Shown piece by piece: positions 29,469-29,521 of a stretch of DNA of 29,521 bases. The translations under genes were made by a program, and so were the position numbers. Every line of letters begins with the position of its first letter. Within the stretch, counting starts at the first letter, position 1. Source of the DNA: Alistipes sp. (GTDB taxonomy: Bacteria; Bacteroidota; Bacteroidia; Bacteroidales; Rikenellaceae); NCBI GenBank assembly GCA_020026435.1, contig JAHHQK010000030.1:1-29521 (forward strand). The letters run 5' to 3'. The notes beneath the pieces are model-generated. The model was not told where the DNA came from and did no database searches. It saw only the letters and a program-made list of their open reading frames with translations.

Positions 29469-29521
29469 TCGGGGTAGCGGGATTCGAACCCACGACCCCC
29501 TGCTCCCAAAGCAGGTGCGCT
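29469..29521 (-). tRNA. tRNA-Pro(UGG), 3' part, cut by the window end
   Basis: On the minus strand the sequence shows the anticodon arm CCTGC-TTTGGGA-GCAGG (loop with anticodon TGG, read as proline), a 5-nt variable loop, the T arm GTGGG-TTCGAAT-CCCGC, the acceptor strand TACCCCG and discriminator A at 29469. CCA is not encoded, as is usual in Bacteroidota. The D arm and 5' acceptor strand lie beyond 29521. Confidence 0.93.

Noticed and set aside
1..29521. CRISPR arrays, IS ends, phage genes or an integrative element
   Set aside because: No direct-repeat/spacer array, transposase, integrase or phage structural gene was found. The tRNA-Pro at the right edge is a possible integration site, but no integrase or partial tRNA copy lies in the window.

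Overview
The window looks like a chromosomal segment of a Bacteroidota gut commensal, most likely Alistipes (Rikenellaceae). The coding DNA is fairly GC-rich and the intergenic DNA AT-rich. Promoters follow the Bacteroidota housekeeping pattern (TAnnTTTG around -7, sometimes with TTTG or TTG 19-21 nt upstream), and Shine-Dalgarno sequences are mostly absent. Several proteins are Bacteroidota-typical forms: a ~310-residue NusB, DUF2795, DUF4919, a DUF1573-like lipoprotein and a clostripain-like lipoprotein. The genus is inferred from protein resemblance, not from a database search.

Layout. At 1-3300, on the minus strand, there is a DUF2795 gene, a ~590 bp stretch with no convincing gene, and a three-gene operon (HI0933-like flavoprotein, shortened methyltransferase-like protein, PduO-type cobalamin adenosyltransferase) closed by a clear terminator. 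At 3400-6230, on the plus strand, short units carry nusB, a DUF1573-like lipoprotein, yajC, a TSCPD protein and a GlsB-type membrane protein. At 6250-12070, on the minus strand, ligA, dapA, a DUF4919 protein and a C11 (clostripain-like) lipoprotein follow one another. At 12200-14570, on the plus strand, an acidic small protein overlaps an EF-hand/LRR lipoprotein, followed by purA. At 14690-18540 an etfB-etfA-acyl-CoA dehydrogenase operon lies behind a structured leader and ends at a strong terminator. At 18600-24200 there is a tripartite RND efflux operon. At 24230-26470 an AraC-type regulator precedes an iron-dependent alcohol dehydrogenase whose promoter carries a 14-bp perfect palindrome. 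At 26500-29521 are an EamA transporter, an M48 metallopeptidase (convergent), an unknown membrane protein, and the 3' half of a tRNA-Pro(UGG) running off the window end.

Most of this is core metabolism and housekeeping: cofactor activation, lysine/peptidoglycan precursor and purine synthesis, DNA ligation, Sec-linked secretion, flavin-based electron transfer, fermentation and efflux. I see no phage, IS element, CRISPR array or defence island. The most interesting signals are smaller: (i) LigA has a ~130-residue disordered tail with a 13-residue tandem repeat, ending in a putative beta-clamp-binding pentapeptide; (ii) a shortened methyltransferase-like protein seems to lack its SAM-binding core; (iii) the signal-peptide-coding segment of the DUF4919 gene is duplicated downstream of it; (iv) the palindromic operator candidate lies at the adh promoter; (v) a clostridial-type EtfB is paired with a long acyl-CoA dehydrogenase behind a leader hairpin.
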